Source: Myxococcales bacterium (lineage in GTDB: Bacteria; Myxococcota_A; Polyangia; Polyangiales; Polyangiaceae). From it: 39,934 bases of DNA. This document shows, in pieces, positions 24,019 to 33,231 of the stretch. The number at the start of each line of letters is the position of its first letter. The stretch's first letter is position 1. Location of the stretch: NCBI GenBank assembly GCA_009692485.1, contig SHZB01000009.1:1-39934 (forward strand). Direction: 5' to 3'. The notes below the pieces were generated by a model. It had not been told where the DNA came from. It saw nothing but the letters and a program-made list of their open reading frames with translations, and ran no database searches. The position numbers and the translations under genes are program-made.

Positions 24019-24104
24019 GGTGACCGGTGCGCGCGCGGGAATTGCCCACCGAGCCGTTCGGGACTTCGGTAGGCGAATCGGTGGCCGGTGCGCGCGCAGG
24101 AATT
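24019..24104. repeat. 25-bp direct repeat upstream of the PEGA kinase
   Basis: 24019-24043 and 24080-24104 match with two differences (core CCGGTGCGCGCGC then GGAATT), 61 bp apart, in the gap upstream of the kinase start. The rest of the gap 23918-24266 shows no gene. Confidence 0.7.
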
Positions 24105-24266
24105 CACCCGGCCCCGGTTTGCCGCGCACTTTGCTCGGCAGCGCCGGACGGCCTAGATTGATCTTCAGTACGGATGGCGCATAAGCTGCGCGCCTTCCGG
24201 CTGACCCATCGCGCGACGTTTACCAACGGCGTGCGGCGGCTGCGGCACCGGGTGCAATCCCATCTC

Positions 24267-26342
24267 ATGACGAGCGAAACCTCACCGACCGCGGCGGCCA
24301 CGCCAAGCGCCCGCGGCTCCGCGAGCGCCCCGGGAGCAACACCCAGCGCCGCCGAGCAGATGCCGCGGCAGTTCGGCAAGTACACGCTTCTCCGCAAGCT
24401 CGCGAGCGGCGGCATGGCGGAGGTGTTCCTCGCGATCCAGCGGGCGGTCGCTGGCTTCGAGAAGCTCGTCGTCGTCAAGCGCATCTTGCCAGAGCTCTCA
24501 CGCAACACCGCGTTCGTGGAGATGCTGCTCGCGGAGGCGCGGACCGCCGCGACGCTGAACCACCCGAACGTCGTCCAGACCTTCGACGTCGGCGAGTTCG
24601 AGCACACGTATTTCATCGCGATGGAGCACATCCATGGCGAGGACATTCGCTCGGTCGTCCGCGGCATGCGCGACAAGGGCATCGCAGAATTTCCGCTCGA
24701 ACATGCGCTCACCATCGTGAGCGGCGTGTGCGCGGGTCTCGGCTACGCCCACGAGAAGCGCGGCCTCGGCGGCGAACCACTCGAAATCGTCCACCGTGAC
24801 ATCTCGCCGCAAAACATTCTCATCACCTTCTCGGGCGACGTGAAGGTCGTCGATTTCGGAATCGCGAAGAGCACCGCCGCCGTAGAGGTCGAGCGGACGA
24901 GCGCGGGTCAAATCAAGGGCAAGGTGCCGTACATGTCGCCGGAGCAGGCGCGGGGCATGGACATCGACCACCGCAGCGACATTTTCGCGCTGGGGATCTT
25001 GCTCTTCGAGCTCACGACCGGCCGCCGCCTGTTCAAGGCCAAGAGCGATCTCGAGACGCTCAAGCTCATCTGCGATCGTGACTACCCGCGTCCGTCCCAG
25101 GTCAAACCGGGCTATTCGCTTCAGCTCGAGGCGATCGTCATGCGGGCACTCGAGAAGGACCGCAGCAAGCGCTACCAGCGCGCCCGCGACATGCAGGCCG
25201 ATCTCGAGGTGTTGGTGCGCAAAGAGCAAATCGCGGCGTCCACGGTCGATCTCGGCAACTGGATGAGCTTTCTGTTCGAGGAGAAAATCGCGCAACAGAA
25301 AGCGGTGCTCCAGGACGCGAAGCAACTTGCTGACATGATCGCGACCCAGCACATCGAGACCAACACCGAGTGGATGATGTCCACCACGATGGGGGCAACG
25401 GCCGTGACGGGGGCCCACATGGAAGCCGTTGGCTTCACGCAGCGCCGGCAGCGGAGGCACTGGGCGATGCTCGCCGGGGTGAGCGCGCTCATGCTCGGCG
25501 GCGGAACGATGTTCCTCTTGCGCGCGAAAAAGCAAGCAGCGGAGGCGGAGGCGGCAGCGAGAGCGGCGGCGACGACGGCGGTGGAGCCTGAGCAGAAGCG
25601 CGGGAAAGTGACGATCACTTCACGGCCCGACGGCGCCTACGTCCGCATCGCCGGCGAGCTTCAGGGCCAGAAGACGCCGCTGTCGCTCGACAAGCTTCCG
25701 CTCCACATGGCGATCGAGCTGAAGATTTCTAAAGAGGGCTTCGAAGACCACGTCGCGACCGTGAAGCTCGCGGAAGACAAGCCCGAAGCCACGGTGGACG
25801 TGAAGCTCGTCAAGGGCACTGTGACCCTGGTCCTCGACGTCGAGCCGCGCGGAGCCACCCTCATGCTCGACGAGAAATCGTGGCCGTTGCCCGCGGGCGG
25901 CTGGACCGGCCAGAACAAGATCGAGGAGCTCTCGGCCGGAGACCACAAAGCTTTGTTGTCGTCACCTGGCTACGTGCCCGAGCTGGTAAAGTTCACAACG
26001 AAAAAGGGCGACACCAAGACCCTCGAGTTGCGCTTGAAAAAGGCGGACCCGACGGCGCTCGCGAAGAAGGACGACCCGTCCGGCGCGGGCACGGCGGTGG
26101 TAGCGACGCCGCCTCCTGCGAGCGGGGGGCGTGGCACGGTGAACGTCGCATCGTCGGGTGGCTACTGCGCGCAGACGATCGTGAACGGCAAGAGCGTGGG
26201 ACCGACGCCGGTCGCCGGAATTTCGGTGGCGGCCGGTCCGGTCAGCGTCGTGTGCAAGACGGCCGACGGCAATACCTACGGCGGCGGCGGACAGGTCAAG
26301 GACGGCGAGACCGCGCGCATTCGCGTCGTGATCCCGAAGTAG
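24267..26342 (+). CDS. Ser/Thr protein kinase with C-terminal PEGA domains
   Basis: This protein has 691 residues from ATG 24267; an upstream in-frame ATG at 24174 would add 31 Arg-rich residues that look non-coding. The kinase domain (about 33-305) has LASGGMAEVFLA, the Lys of VVVKRI, HRDISPQN, DFGIAK and PYMSPEQARG, all intact. The sequence HRDISPQN is typical of myxobacterial kinases. A transmembrane helix (AMLAGVSALMLGGGTMFLL, about 400-418) leads to an outer part with PEGA-type modules (KVTITSRPDGAYVRIAGEL and a second copy around LDVEPRGATLMLDE). PEGA domains are thought to bind surface proteins or glycans. The protein is a plausible envelope sensor for the adjacent lipoproteins and barrel. 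Confidence 0.9.
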   Translation: MTSETSPTAAATPSARGSASAPGATPSAAEQMPRQFGKYTLLRKLASGGMAEVFLAIQRAVAGFEKLVVVKRILPELSRNTAFVEMLLAEARTAATLNHPNVVQTFDVGEFEHTYFIAMEHIHGEDIRSVVRGMRDKGIAEFPLEHALTIVSGVCAGLGYAHEKRGLGGEPLEIVHRDISPQNILITFSGDVKVVDFGIAKSTAAVEVERTSAGQIKGKVPYMSPEQARGMDIDHRSDIFALGILLFELTTGRRLFKAKSDLETLKLICDRDYPRPSQVKPGYSLQLEAIVMRALEKDRSKRYQRARDMQADLEVLVRKEQIAASTVDLGNWMSFLFEEKIAQQKAVLQDAKQLADMIATQHIETNTEWMMSTTMGATAVTGAHMEAVGFTQRRQRRHWAMLAGVSALMLGGGTMFLLRAKKQAAEAEAAARAAATTAVEPEQKRGKVTITSRPDGAYVRIAGELQGQKTPLSLDKLPLHMAIELKISKEGFEDHVATVKLAEDKPEATVDVKLVKGTVTLVLDVEPRGATLMLDEKSWPLPAGGWTGQNKIEELSAGDHKALLSSPGYVPELVKFTTKKGDTKTLELRLKKADPTALAKKDDPSGAGTAVVATPPPASGGRGTVNVASSGGYCAQTIVNGKSVGPTPVAGISVAAGPVSVVCKTADGNTYGGGGQVKDGETARIRVVIPK

Positions 26343-26375
26343 CCGCGTAGTCAGGACCGCGTCGCATCGCTCAGG

Positions 26376-26398
26376 CTTGGCGCAATTTGGCGCAGTTT
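26376..26398. repeat. 10-bp repeats after the GT-C gene stop
   Basis: TTGGCGCAAT and TTGGCGCAGT lie in tandem just downstream (minus strand) of the glycosyltransferase stop at 26404. They may contribute to the boundary between the two convergent genes. Confidence 0.5.
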
Positions 26399-26403
26399 CC
26401 GGC

Positions 26404-28623
26404 CTATTTCGTGAACCACCAATAGTGGTAGCTCGTGAACCGCAGCGCACTGGTCGGGCGCACGACGACTTCGCCGGCTCCGTTCGGAAGCAGGATGGCG
26501 TGCTCTTGCCAGGCTTGACTATCCGCGGCGGCGTGGACCTCGCCGACGCGCGCGCCGTCCGCCCAAACCTCGAGCGATGAACGCGATCGAACGCGCATCA
26601 CGAGCGTGAACGGCCGGAGCTGATCGACGCGAAATCGATCCGCGCGGCGCTCTCGCCTTCCGCCGTCCGCGATCTCGACTCCGCTGGGGCTCCGTCCAAC
26701 CTCCGCCACCGTGAAATGCGCGCGCGCGTCATCGAGCTCGTAAGAGTGTGCGAGCTCGGACTCGAGATCCGCAACATCCAGCTCACCGAGTGGTGCGACT
26801 GAAACGCTTGGTCGAGCGTCGCTTGGGTCGTCCAGTCGAGCGTCGCTTGGGGCGTCCAGTCGAGCATCGCTTGGGTCGTCTGTTGGTAGCGCCGAGAAGG
26901 GCCGCGCGCCGGAGTCGAGCAGGCGATAGTCGGCGACATGCGCGCTCATCGTGCGACCACCGAGGATCGATTGGTCGAGCACGGTGGCTTCGTAGAGGTG
27001 CTCGCCGAGCACGGCCGGCATCGCCATCCACTGGGGGTACACGATGAAGTGGGTTGGCAGCCGCGAGCGTCCGCCCTCGCGAGCGATGCGTTCGTAGTGC
27101 TCGTAACGTGGGCCGGCGCCGGCGGACCAGTACCTGGCCTCGCCTTCGGTCGTGAGGCCCACGACGTCAAAGGTCGCGCGCCGCGAGAGATACGCGATCG
27201 CGCCAGTGTCGTTGACGCCGATGACGGCCGCTCTCGGCAGCGTGTCCTTAGCCCAGTGTCCGAGTGCGACCTGCTGCCTGGAGATGGCGCGAGCGCTCGT
27301 CGCGAGATCGCTCGTTGCCCAGTCGAGCTTCATCGCGAGGAGGGTCACCGCTCCCCACGCGAGCGCCGGCTCGACAACTCCGAAGAAGCGCCGCGTCTTG
27401 GACGGACCACCCCCGAGCAGGCGCGCGCCAAGCTCGGAGCACGCCGCCGCGATGAGAAGAAACCACGCGGGCGCGAAGGGCCAGATGTACCGCACGCGGT
27501 TCCACAACAAGGTGGCGTAGCTCGCGGGGCCGAAGGTCGCGAGCGCGAGTGCGAGCAAGAGGCCAGCGCGATACCAGAGCTTGCGACGCGCCGCGCAAAA
27601 GGGCAGCGCCACGACGCCGAGCGCGACTGCAAAGACCATCCGCTCGGGGACGAACGCCGCGGTCCACGCGCCACCGTCGAGCAGGCTCGTGACGAGGAGC
27701 CTCGCGTTCAGGAGGCAGGCGGCGAAGATCTCATCGGGGCGAAGGTACGGGTCGAAGGCGAGGTGCTTCACCATCGCGGTGGCGCTCGCGGCGTGGCCCG
27801 TGAAAAACCAGTGCGACAGCGGCACGAGCAGCGGGCCAACGGACGGAGGGAATAGCGCGAAGATTGCGCGCTTTCCGGGCTTGCGGCGCAGGATGAGGCC
27901 CAGCGTGACGAGAGCTATCGCCGACACGAGGGCGCCCTCGGGTCGCACCAGCGGCGCGACGAACCCGAGCACCGACAGCTGCACTGTAGCTTTGCTCGCC
28001 ACGGACTCGAACGCTTCGGCCGCGACGCGTACGCCGCGCACCAGGACCCACGCGAGCAGAATCGTTTCCATGCCGCTGGCCGCGAACCACGCGAACGCGC
28101 CGAACACCGTGCACATCGCTGCGGCCGCGAGCGCCGCCACGTCGCCGAGCAGCGGCCGACCAAAGCGCCAAGCCTCGTACGCGATGCCGGCGTGCAAGAG
28201 CGTCGTCAGCGCCCACGCCACCACCACGAGCGCGAGGTCATCGAGCCCGGCCGCGAAGAAGGGAGCGAGCGCGAGCGGCCAGAGGAAGCTCGTCGCCCCC
28301 GATGCGTAACCTTGCCCATGCACGTATTCGAAGAAATGTCCAGCGGCTAGCCCGCGGGCGAATTGCAGGTGAATGAACGAGTCGTCGAGTGGAAATGCCG
28401 GCTCTCCCGCGCGCGCGAGAATGCGAGCGACCGCGACGCCCATGATCAACGACGAGGGCACGAGCGCGATGAGGTACGGAACGACCCACGATGGCACGCG
28501 AACCGCAAGCGACTGACGCGCCGCAGCAGAACGGTGGGCTCGCGATGGCTCCGGCGTTGACTTCGAGGACAGCGGTGGAGGCGCGGCGCTGAGGCGAGTT
28601 GGCGCGGGGCCGCTGATGGTCAT
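26404..28623 (-). CDS. GT-C type membrane glycosyltransferase-like protein
   Basis: This 739-residue protein has about ten hydrophobic helices between residues 45 and 440, after a Pro/Ser-rich N-terminus. The first loop carries PLDDSFIHLQFARGLAAGH, the Asp-Asp loop of GT-C enzymes that use polyprenyl-phosphate sugars, followed by GYASGATSFLWPLAL, a familiar companion segment (compare AftB-like proteins). The C-terminal part (about 460-739) is extracytoplasmic, with PEST-like repeats and a jelly-roll-like end. An 8-residue repeat (DDPSDARL, DAPSDARL, DDPSDARP) interrupts it. It overlaps trmB by ATGA and is third in the frzS-like operon. It may glycosylate a surface polymer or protein; the substrate is unknown. 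Confidence 0.75.
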   Translation of the reverse strand: MTISGPAPTRLSAAPPPLSSKSTPEPSRAHRSAAARQSLAVRVPSWVVPYLIALVPSSLIMGVAVARILARAGEPAFPLDDSFIHLQFARGLAAGHFFEYVHGQGYASGATSFLWPLALAPFFAAGLDDLALVVVAWALTTLLHAGIAYEAWRFGRPLLGDVAALAAAAMCTVFGAFAWFAASGMETILLAWVLVRGVRVAAEAFESVASKATVQLSVLGFVAPLVRPEGALVSAIALVTLGLILRRKPGKRAIFALFPPSVGPLLVPLSHWFFTGHAASATAMVKHLAFDPYLRPDEIFAACLLNARLLVTSLLDGGAWTAAFVPERMVFAVALGVVALPFCAARRKLWYRAGLLLALALATFGPASYATLLWNRVRYIWPFAPAWFLLIAAACSELGARLLGGGPSKTRRFFGVVEPALAWGAVTLLAMKLDWATSDLATSARAISRQQVALGHWAKDTLPRAAVIGVNDTGAIAYLSRRATFDVVGLTTEGEARYWSAGAGPRYEHYERIAREGGRSRLPTHFIVYPQWMAMPAVLGEHLYEATVLDQSILGGRTMSAHVADYRLLDSGARPFSALPTDDPSDARLDAPSDARLDDPSDARPSVSVAPLGELDVADLESELAHSYELDDARAHFTVAEVGRSPSGVEIADGGRRERRADRFRVDQLRPFTLVMRVRSRSSLEVWADGARVGEVHAAADSQAWQEHAILLPNGAGEVVVRPTSALRFTSYHYWWFTK
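26815..26886. repeat. three 24-bp in-frame repeats in the GT-C gene
   Basis: Units at 26815, 26839 and 26863 encode the eight-residue blocks DDPSDARL, DAPSDARL and DDPSDARP, an acidic insertion in the extracytoplasmic domain. Confidence 0.9.
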
Positions 28624-29267
28624 GGCGCTCGGTCCAAGGGTTCTTTGCGCGGTCGGCGCCGATAGCGGAGTCGAAAGACGGGGAGGCCATCGGCATCCGC
28701 GCGGCGCTCGCGATTGCTGCGCGCTTCGTATGGATTTTGCGTGAGCTGCGCGTCGTCGGCAGCGTCGCCGAAGGGCTCGAACTCAGACACTCCGCGACAG
28801 AGCGCTGCGTAAGCGTCCGCGCGCTCGGGCACGTCGGTCTGAATGAAAAGCTCGCCGCCATCTTCGAGCAACCGCGCGATCTCCGCTAGCAGAAGGTCCC
28901 TGATCACGAGCCGTTTGTGATGCCGCTTCTTCCACCACGGATCTGGAAAGTGCAGAAACACGCGCGTTACCGAGGCGCATGGGCCGAGCCTCCCGAGCGC
29001 AAGGCCCGCATCCTCAGCGAAGACTCGCGCGCGCGCACCATGCCCTTGCTTGGCGAGTCGATCGTTTACGACCGTCGCCCACTTTCGCCGGATCTCGATC
29101 CCAAGCAGCCGTGCGGTCGGCGCGGCGAGGCAGCGCTCCAAGAGAAATGCCCCGCGCCCAGGACCGATCTCGATCTCGAGCGGACCTCCCGCGGCGAACA
29201 GCGCCGCCATGTCGACGCGTTCCCCAGCAGGCAAACGCGGGCAATCGGCGTAACGGTCGATCTTCAC
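28620..29267 (-). CDS. trmB: tRNA (guanine-N7-)-methyltransferase
   Basis: This 215-residue SAM-dependent enzyme makes m7G46 in tRNA. The SAM-binding motif EIGPGRGAFLLE (about 32-43), the acidic LGIEIRRKW and the TrmB signature FLHFPDPWWKKRHHKRL (about 103-119) are complete. It starts at GTG 29265-29267. The stop overlaps the ATG of the GT-C gene (ATGA), and it begins 54 bp after the end of the FrzS-like gene, so the three genes form one minus-strand operon. Confidence 0.93.
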   Translation of the reverse strand: MKIDRYADCPRLPAGERVDMAALFAAGGPLEIEIGPGRGAFLLERCLAAPTARLLGIEIRRKWATVVNDRLAKQGHGARARVFAEDAGLALGRLGPCASVTRVFLHFPDPWWKKRHHKRLVIRDLLLAEIARLLEDGGELFIQTDVPERADAYAALCRGVSEFEPFGDAADDAQLTQNPYEARSNRERRADADGLPVFRLRYRRRPRKEPLDRAP

Positions 29268-29321
29268 CGCGCGCGTATTAGCAATCCGTCACGCGGCGCG
29301 GAAGGGCGCAGGCTGGGTCGA

Positions 29322-31313
29322 TCAACTCTCGCCGTCCGGATTCGTCGCTGGATCGAGCATCGCGGGCTCGCCGCTCAGTTGGCCCCACGCCGCCTCGAGG
29401 GTGCCGCGCTCGCTGCGCCATTCCGTGATCGCCGCTTCGAGCTTGAATTCGCGCTGCTGGAGCACGTCCGCAAACTGCTGCCGGTGTTGTTCGAAACGCT
29501 CCGCCGCCGCCTCATTCACCGCGAGATCGCGAACGCTATCGGACCAAGCATCTCGTGCGTCCGAGACCTCGACCTTCACGCCGGCGAGCTCGCACTCGAG
29601 CTGCGCGCGCTCTTCTGCGGCTGCTTGCTGGTGCGTGGTGAGCGCCTGCTGATGGGTGCCGTTCGCTAGCTCAAGGGCCGCGACCTGCTCGCGCTCGAGC
29701 GCCGCGAGGGCTTCGGTATGGCGCTCGGTTACGAGGACAAGGTCGGCCTCGTGGCTACGAAGCGATTCGGTGAGTTCGAGGTTGCGCTCGTGTTCTTGGC
29801 GCCTCACTTCTTCGAGTTTTTTGCGCTCATCGGCGGCCAAAAGCGCGTTCGCCTTGCCTTCATCTACGAGGCGCGCAAGCTCGTCGACACGCATCGCCGT
29901 GCCGCGTCGCTCTTCTTCCATGCTGGCACACTGCGAGGCAATTTCATCCACCTGCACCGCGCTGCGATCCGCACGGTCGCGCGCCTCGGCGTGCTCGCGC
30001 TTCAGCACAAGAACAGCCGCATCATGTTCGCGACGCAGCTCGTCGAGCGTCTCGCCGAGCTCACGTCGCACGGTCGCGAGCTCGGCCGCGGCCGCAGCCA
30101 ATTGAAGGTGCGTTTGTTCGGTATGAGCCGCTCGCGACGCCTCGACAGCCTCCGCCTGCTGTTCCGCCAGCCGTTGAAGCTGAGCGTCATGCTCTCCTGT
30201 ACCGAGCTCGTGGTCTCCGCGTAGCGCGGTCAGTTGCGCTTCATGGGTGCGTTCGAGAATGCTCGTTTCTTCCCGGTGGCGCGCGCTGAACTCCTCAACC
30301 TGCGTGCGATGCTGGGACTCCAAGTTCGCGAGTGCGGCATCACGCTCCGAGCGCGCATCACGCAACTCCTGCGTTCGGCGGGCGAGATCGTCGGCCACGC
30401 TGCGTGCGTTGGCCTTGAAATCGAGCGCGCGATTTTCGGCGAGCGCCTTCTCGGCGACGGTCGCCCCAAGCGTCATGTGCGCCTCGGCGAGGGTGGCCTC
30501 GAGCGCGTCGATTCGGTCGCGCAGCTCCGCTCCGGCACGCCGTGCGGCCAATCCGAGCTCGCGCGTATCGATGATCTCACGGTCGCGCGCCGTCGCTTGC
30601 TCGCGCAGCGTGAGCATCTCTCGGTCGCGGCTTTGGAGCGCCTCGCGCAGCTCGAGGACTTCACGCTCGGAGCCGCGCGCCATGGCCGGCATCGGAAACA
30701 CCGGCACATGCGCGGTCGCCAAGGAGGTCGCCTCTTCCGAGTCCTCGTCGCCGATGCGGTATTGCAGAAACTCGGGCTCGGCGGCCAATAGCCCTGTAAC
30801 CGTCTCCTCTTCGTCGCGGCGCGCGCGCGCCATCGGCGGACGCGTGGGAATATTGTCGGCGTTGCGCTTGCCGCTGGCCTCGGCAAGGCTCTGCGGGGGC
30901 GCGGTCGGCGCGTCGAAGCCCGGCTTGGTCGCGCGCTCATCCTGGCTCGGCAGGAAATCGAACACCCGCTCGACGAGGGCGTGGATAGGCGAGGATTTAC
31001 TCAGGTAGTCGTCCGCGCGTGTCCTCAGTCGCTTGTGCTGTTCAATGATCTCCGGTGCCGCGTCCGTCGAGAGCAGCAGCACCGGCACACCACCCAGCAC
31101 CGGGTCCTTCTTGAGCTTGTTGCACACGGAAAAGCCGTTCATCCGCGGCAACTCCGTCGCTACGAGCACGACGTCGGGCGGCGCCGCAGCGGCTGCACTC
31201 AAGCCGCTCGGCCCATCGGCATACACTTGCAAGCTGCATCCCGCGCGCGTGAACTCGGCGTGGAGCTTGACGGCGAACGCGTGATCACTCTCGAGGAGGA
31301 GTACGTTTCGCAT
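29322..31313 (-). CDS. FrzS-like pseudo-receiver / coiled-coil protein
   Basis: This 663-residue protein starts MRNVLLLESDHAFAVKLHAE, a CheY-like receiver (residues 1-125). The phospho-acceptor position is not Asp: DVVLVATELPRMNG places Ala where Asp is expected, as in Myxococcus FrzS (pseudo-receiver). The sequence CNKLKKDPVLGGVPVLLL and ending RADDYLSK also parallel FrzS. A Pro/Thr-rich linker (about 130-220) leads to some 400 residues of heptad-rich coiled coil (LQSRDREMLTLREQATARDR, QLQRLAEQQAEAVEASRA). FrzS controls type IV pilus-driven motility and polarity switching. An upstream extension to 31394 lacks this alignment and is rejected. It is first in an operon with trmB and the GT-C gene. 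Confidence 0.8.
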   Translation of the reverse strand: MRNVLLLESDHAFAVKLHAEFTRAGCSLQVYADGPSGLSAAAAAPPDVVLVATELPRMNGFSVCNKLKKDPVLGGVPVLLLSTDAAPEIIEQHKRLRTRADDYLSKSSPIHALVERVFDFLPSQDERATKPGFDAPTAPPQSLAEASGKRNADNIPTRPPMARARRDEEETVTGLLAAEPEFLQYRIGDEDSEEATSLATAHVPVFPMPAMARGSEREVLELREALQSRDREMLTLREQATARDREIIDTRELGLAARRAGAELRDRIDALEATLAEAHMTLGATVAEKALAENRALDFKANARSVADDLARRTQELRDARSERDAALANLESQHRTQVEEFSARHREETSILERTHEAQLTALRGDHELGTGEHDAQLQRLAEQQAEAVEASRAAHTEQTHLQLAAAAAELATVRRELGETLDELRREHDAAVLVLKREHAEARDRADRSAVQVDEIASQCASMEEERRGTAMRVDELARLVDEGKANALLAADERKKLEEVRRQEHERNLELTESLRSHEADLVLVTERHTEALAALEREQVAALELANGTHQQALTTHQQAAAEERAQLECELAGVKVEVSDARDAWSDSVRDLAVNEAAAERFEQHRQQFADVLQQREFKLEAAITEWRSERGTLEAAWGQLSGEPAMLDPATNPDGES

Positions 31314-31505
31314 GGCGTGCCCGGCAGCGCGCACTCTACACACAAACACCGGCGCATAGCTCCGACTCGCGTGCCCACGGACCCGCTGACCCACGCCGAC
31401 CCATGAACGCTGGCACGCGCACCGGAGGCATGGTCAACTGCGGGCTGTCTGGACTACGGTCCCGACCGCCGTGGGTCATCCGCGGCGAATCAAAGGAGAT
31501 TGAGC

Positions 31506-31922
31506 GTGGCGTACATCGTTGGGGATCCCTGCGTGAAGTGTAAGTACACCGACTGCGTCGAGGTGTGCCCGGTCGATTGTTTCTACGAGGGTGTGAACAC
31601 GCTCGTGATCCACCCGGACGAGTGTATCGACTGCGGCGCGTGCGAACCGGTGTGCCCCTCGACTGCGATCTTCGAGCAAGAAGAGCTACCCGAGAAGTGG
31701 TCTCCCTATATCGACATCAACGCGGTGCTCAGCGGCGCGAAGGCCCCGGGCGATGCGGACATGACGGGCTGGCCGCAGGCGCTCATCGACTCCGTCAACG
31801 ACGCCAATTTCAAGGCGTGGCCGATGGTGAACACCAAGCGCGACGGGCTCCCGAACGCGGACGCCGTGCAACACGAAGAAGGCAAGCTCGCCGAGTTCGA
31901 TCCGCGCCCCTACTCGAGTTGA
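31506..31922 (+). CDS. fdxA: seven-iron ferredoxin (FdxA type)
   Basis: This protein has 138 residues from GTG 31506, with AAGGAG at 31493-31498 seven bases upstream. A TTG at 31500 is too close to that site. The cluster ligands are [14 protein letters not shown] (Cys9, 17, 21; Cys12 is the extra one) and [12 protein letters not shown], the spacing of 3Fe-4S plus 4Fe-4S ferredoxins. The protein is about 25-30 residues longer than common FdxA, with a C-terminal extension ([20 protein letters not shown] and on). It carries electrons for oxidoreductases or cytochrome P450s; no dedicated partner is next door. It is divergent from the FrzS-like gene, with 192 bp between. Confidence 0.92.
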   Translation: MAYIVGDPCVKCKYTDCVEVCPVDCFYEGVNTLVIHPDECIDCGACEPVCPSTAIFEQEELPEKWSPYIDINAVLSGAKAPGDADMTGWPQALIDSVNDANFKAWPMVNTKRDGLPNADAVQHEEGKLAEFDPRPYSS

Positions 31923-31985
31923 TGGCCGCGCGACCAAGGTCCCGCGTCGCGAGTTGATGGCCGCGCGACCAAGGTCCCGCGTCAC
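31916..31985. repeat. 35-bp tandem duplication containing the fdxA stop codon
   Basis: Two 35-bp copies (31916-31950, 31951-31985) start GAGTTGATGGCCGCGCG, with one mismatch in the last bases. The TGA at 31920-31922 lies inside copy one and is repeated in copy two. Confidence 0.9.
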
Positions 31986-32008
31986 GCATCAACCTGCGCG
32001 CGGACGCT

Positions 32009-33190
32009 TCACGGAACCTTCGGGCGGTCGAACTTCTGCGGCGCCGCCTCGAGGGCCTTGATGAACGCGAGCAGGTCCTCGCGCTCCGGCTTGGTGAGCG
32101 CGACCTTCTTGAGGCCGGAGTCGAGCTTCGCGTTCGGCTGACCGCCGCCCAACATGAAGTCCACCGCTTCCTCGATGGTCTGCTTGCTGCCGTCGTGGAA
32201 ATAGGGCGCGTGCGTCGTGACCGAGCGTAACGAGGGCGTCTTGAATTTTCCGTCGTCCTTCGCGTCCTTCGTGATCGCCCCGCGACCCTTATCGGGCTCG
32301 GCCTTATCGGAGCCGACACCGATGTTGTGGTAGCCGAGGTCGGTGAACAACGGCGGGGCGTGGCACGACGCGCACGCCGCCTTGTTTCGAAAAATTTCCC
32401 ATCCCCGCGCGGCGCTCTCGCTGATCGCTTTCTTGTCGCCAGCCTCGTACTGATCGAAGGGCGCGCCGCCCGAGCGAAGGGACCGCAAGAAGCACGCGAG
32501 GGCCTTCGCGCTCAGCTCTGCGGTGATCTGCTCGTCACCGAACGCGGCCTTGAACAAAGGCTTGTAGCCTTCGACCCGGGCGAGCTCTTTCACGCGCTCG
32601 GGGAGGGTATCGCCGACCCCGAGCTGACCCTTCCATGCGGCCAACACTTGCCCCTCGAGCGTCGTGGCGCGGCCGTCCCAATACCAGGCCGCCTGATAGC
32701 CAATGTTGAACATCGAAGGCGTGTGCCGCGTGTTCATCTTGCCGTCGCCCTTCTCGGAGAGCGCCTTGCCGTCGGCCCAGCCCTGATCGACGAAATGGCA
32801 GCTCTCGCACGCGAATTTGCCGTCTTTTCCGAGACGTTTGTCAAAAAACAGCACCTTGCCAAGCGCGATTTTCTCGGCGGTTGGGACGTTGTCCGCAGGC
32901 GCCATGATCGGTCCCAGGGGTGGCAGCGGCGGCAGCAACGCCTCGCTCACGACGACCGGCGGTGCGGCGGGCGGCGCGGGAGTAGAAGAGCCGGCTGAGG
33001 AGCCACTTGGCTGTGGCGTGGCGCTCGCAGTCGCGACCGTGGGCGTCGTCGCGGGTGTGGCGCTCGTGCTCGCGACCGGCGCGGAGTCATCGCATGCGCT
33101 TGCGGCAAACATGGCCGCGATGGCCGCGGCGGCGAGCAGTGTAGACGTCGATTGGCCAGTCCGTCGCTGCATGGGCGGAATCGGAATCAC
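32009..33190 (-). CDS. di-haem cytochrome c peroxidase (CCP/MauG family) lipoprotein
   Basis: This 393-residue protein has the signal STLLAAAAIAAMFAASAC (lipobox AASAC) and a Ser/Thr/Pro/Ala-rich linker (about 35-85). The CCP body has two CxxCH haem-binding motifs, CESCH (about 136) and CASCH (about 276). It also shows NTRHTPSMFNIGY and KFKTPSLRSVTTHAPYFHDG, the conserved axial-ligand and dimer segments of bacterial di-haem peroxidases. It reduces hydrogen peroxide in the periplasm with electrons from c-type cytochromes. A MauG-like role is less likely. It is divergent from the SDR gene, and the 13-bp repeat in the gap is close to both starts. Confidence 0.9.
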   Translation of the reverse strand: MIPIPPMQRRTGQSTSTLLAAAAIAAMFAASACDDSAPVASTSATPATTPTVATASATPQPSGSSAGSSTPAPPAAPPVVVSEALLPPLPPLGPIMAPADNVPTAEKIALGKVLFFDKRLGKDGKFACESCHFVDQGWADGKALSEKGDGKMNTRHTPSMFNIGYQAAWYWDGRATTLEGQVLAAWKGQLGVGDTLPERVKELARVEGYKPLFKAAFGDEQITAELSAKALACFLRSLRSGGAPFDQYEAGDKKAISESAARGWEIFRNKAACASCHAPPLFTDLGYHNIGVGSDKAEPDKGRGAITKDAKDDGKFKTPSLRSVTTHAPYFHDGSKQTIEEAVDFMLGGGQPNAKLDSGLKKVALTKPEREDLLAFIKALEAAPQKFDRPKVP

Positions 33191-33231
33191 GTCACTTGAG
33201 CGACGTCAATGCGACCATCGAGCACGAGCAG

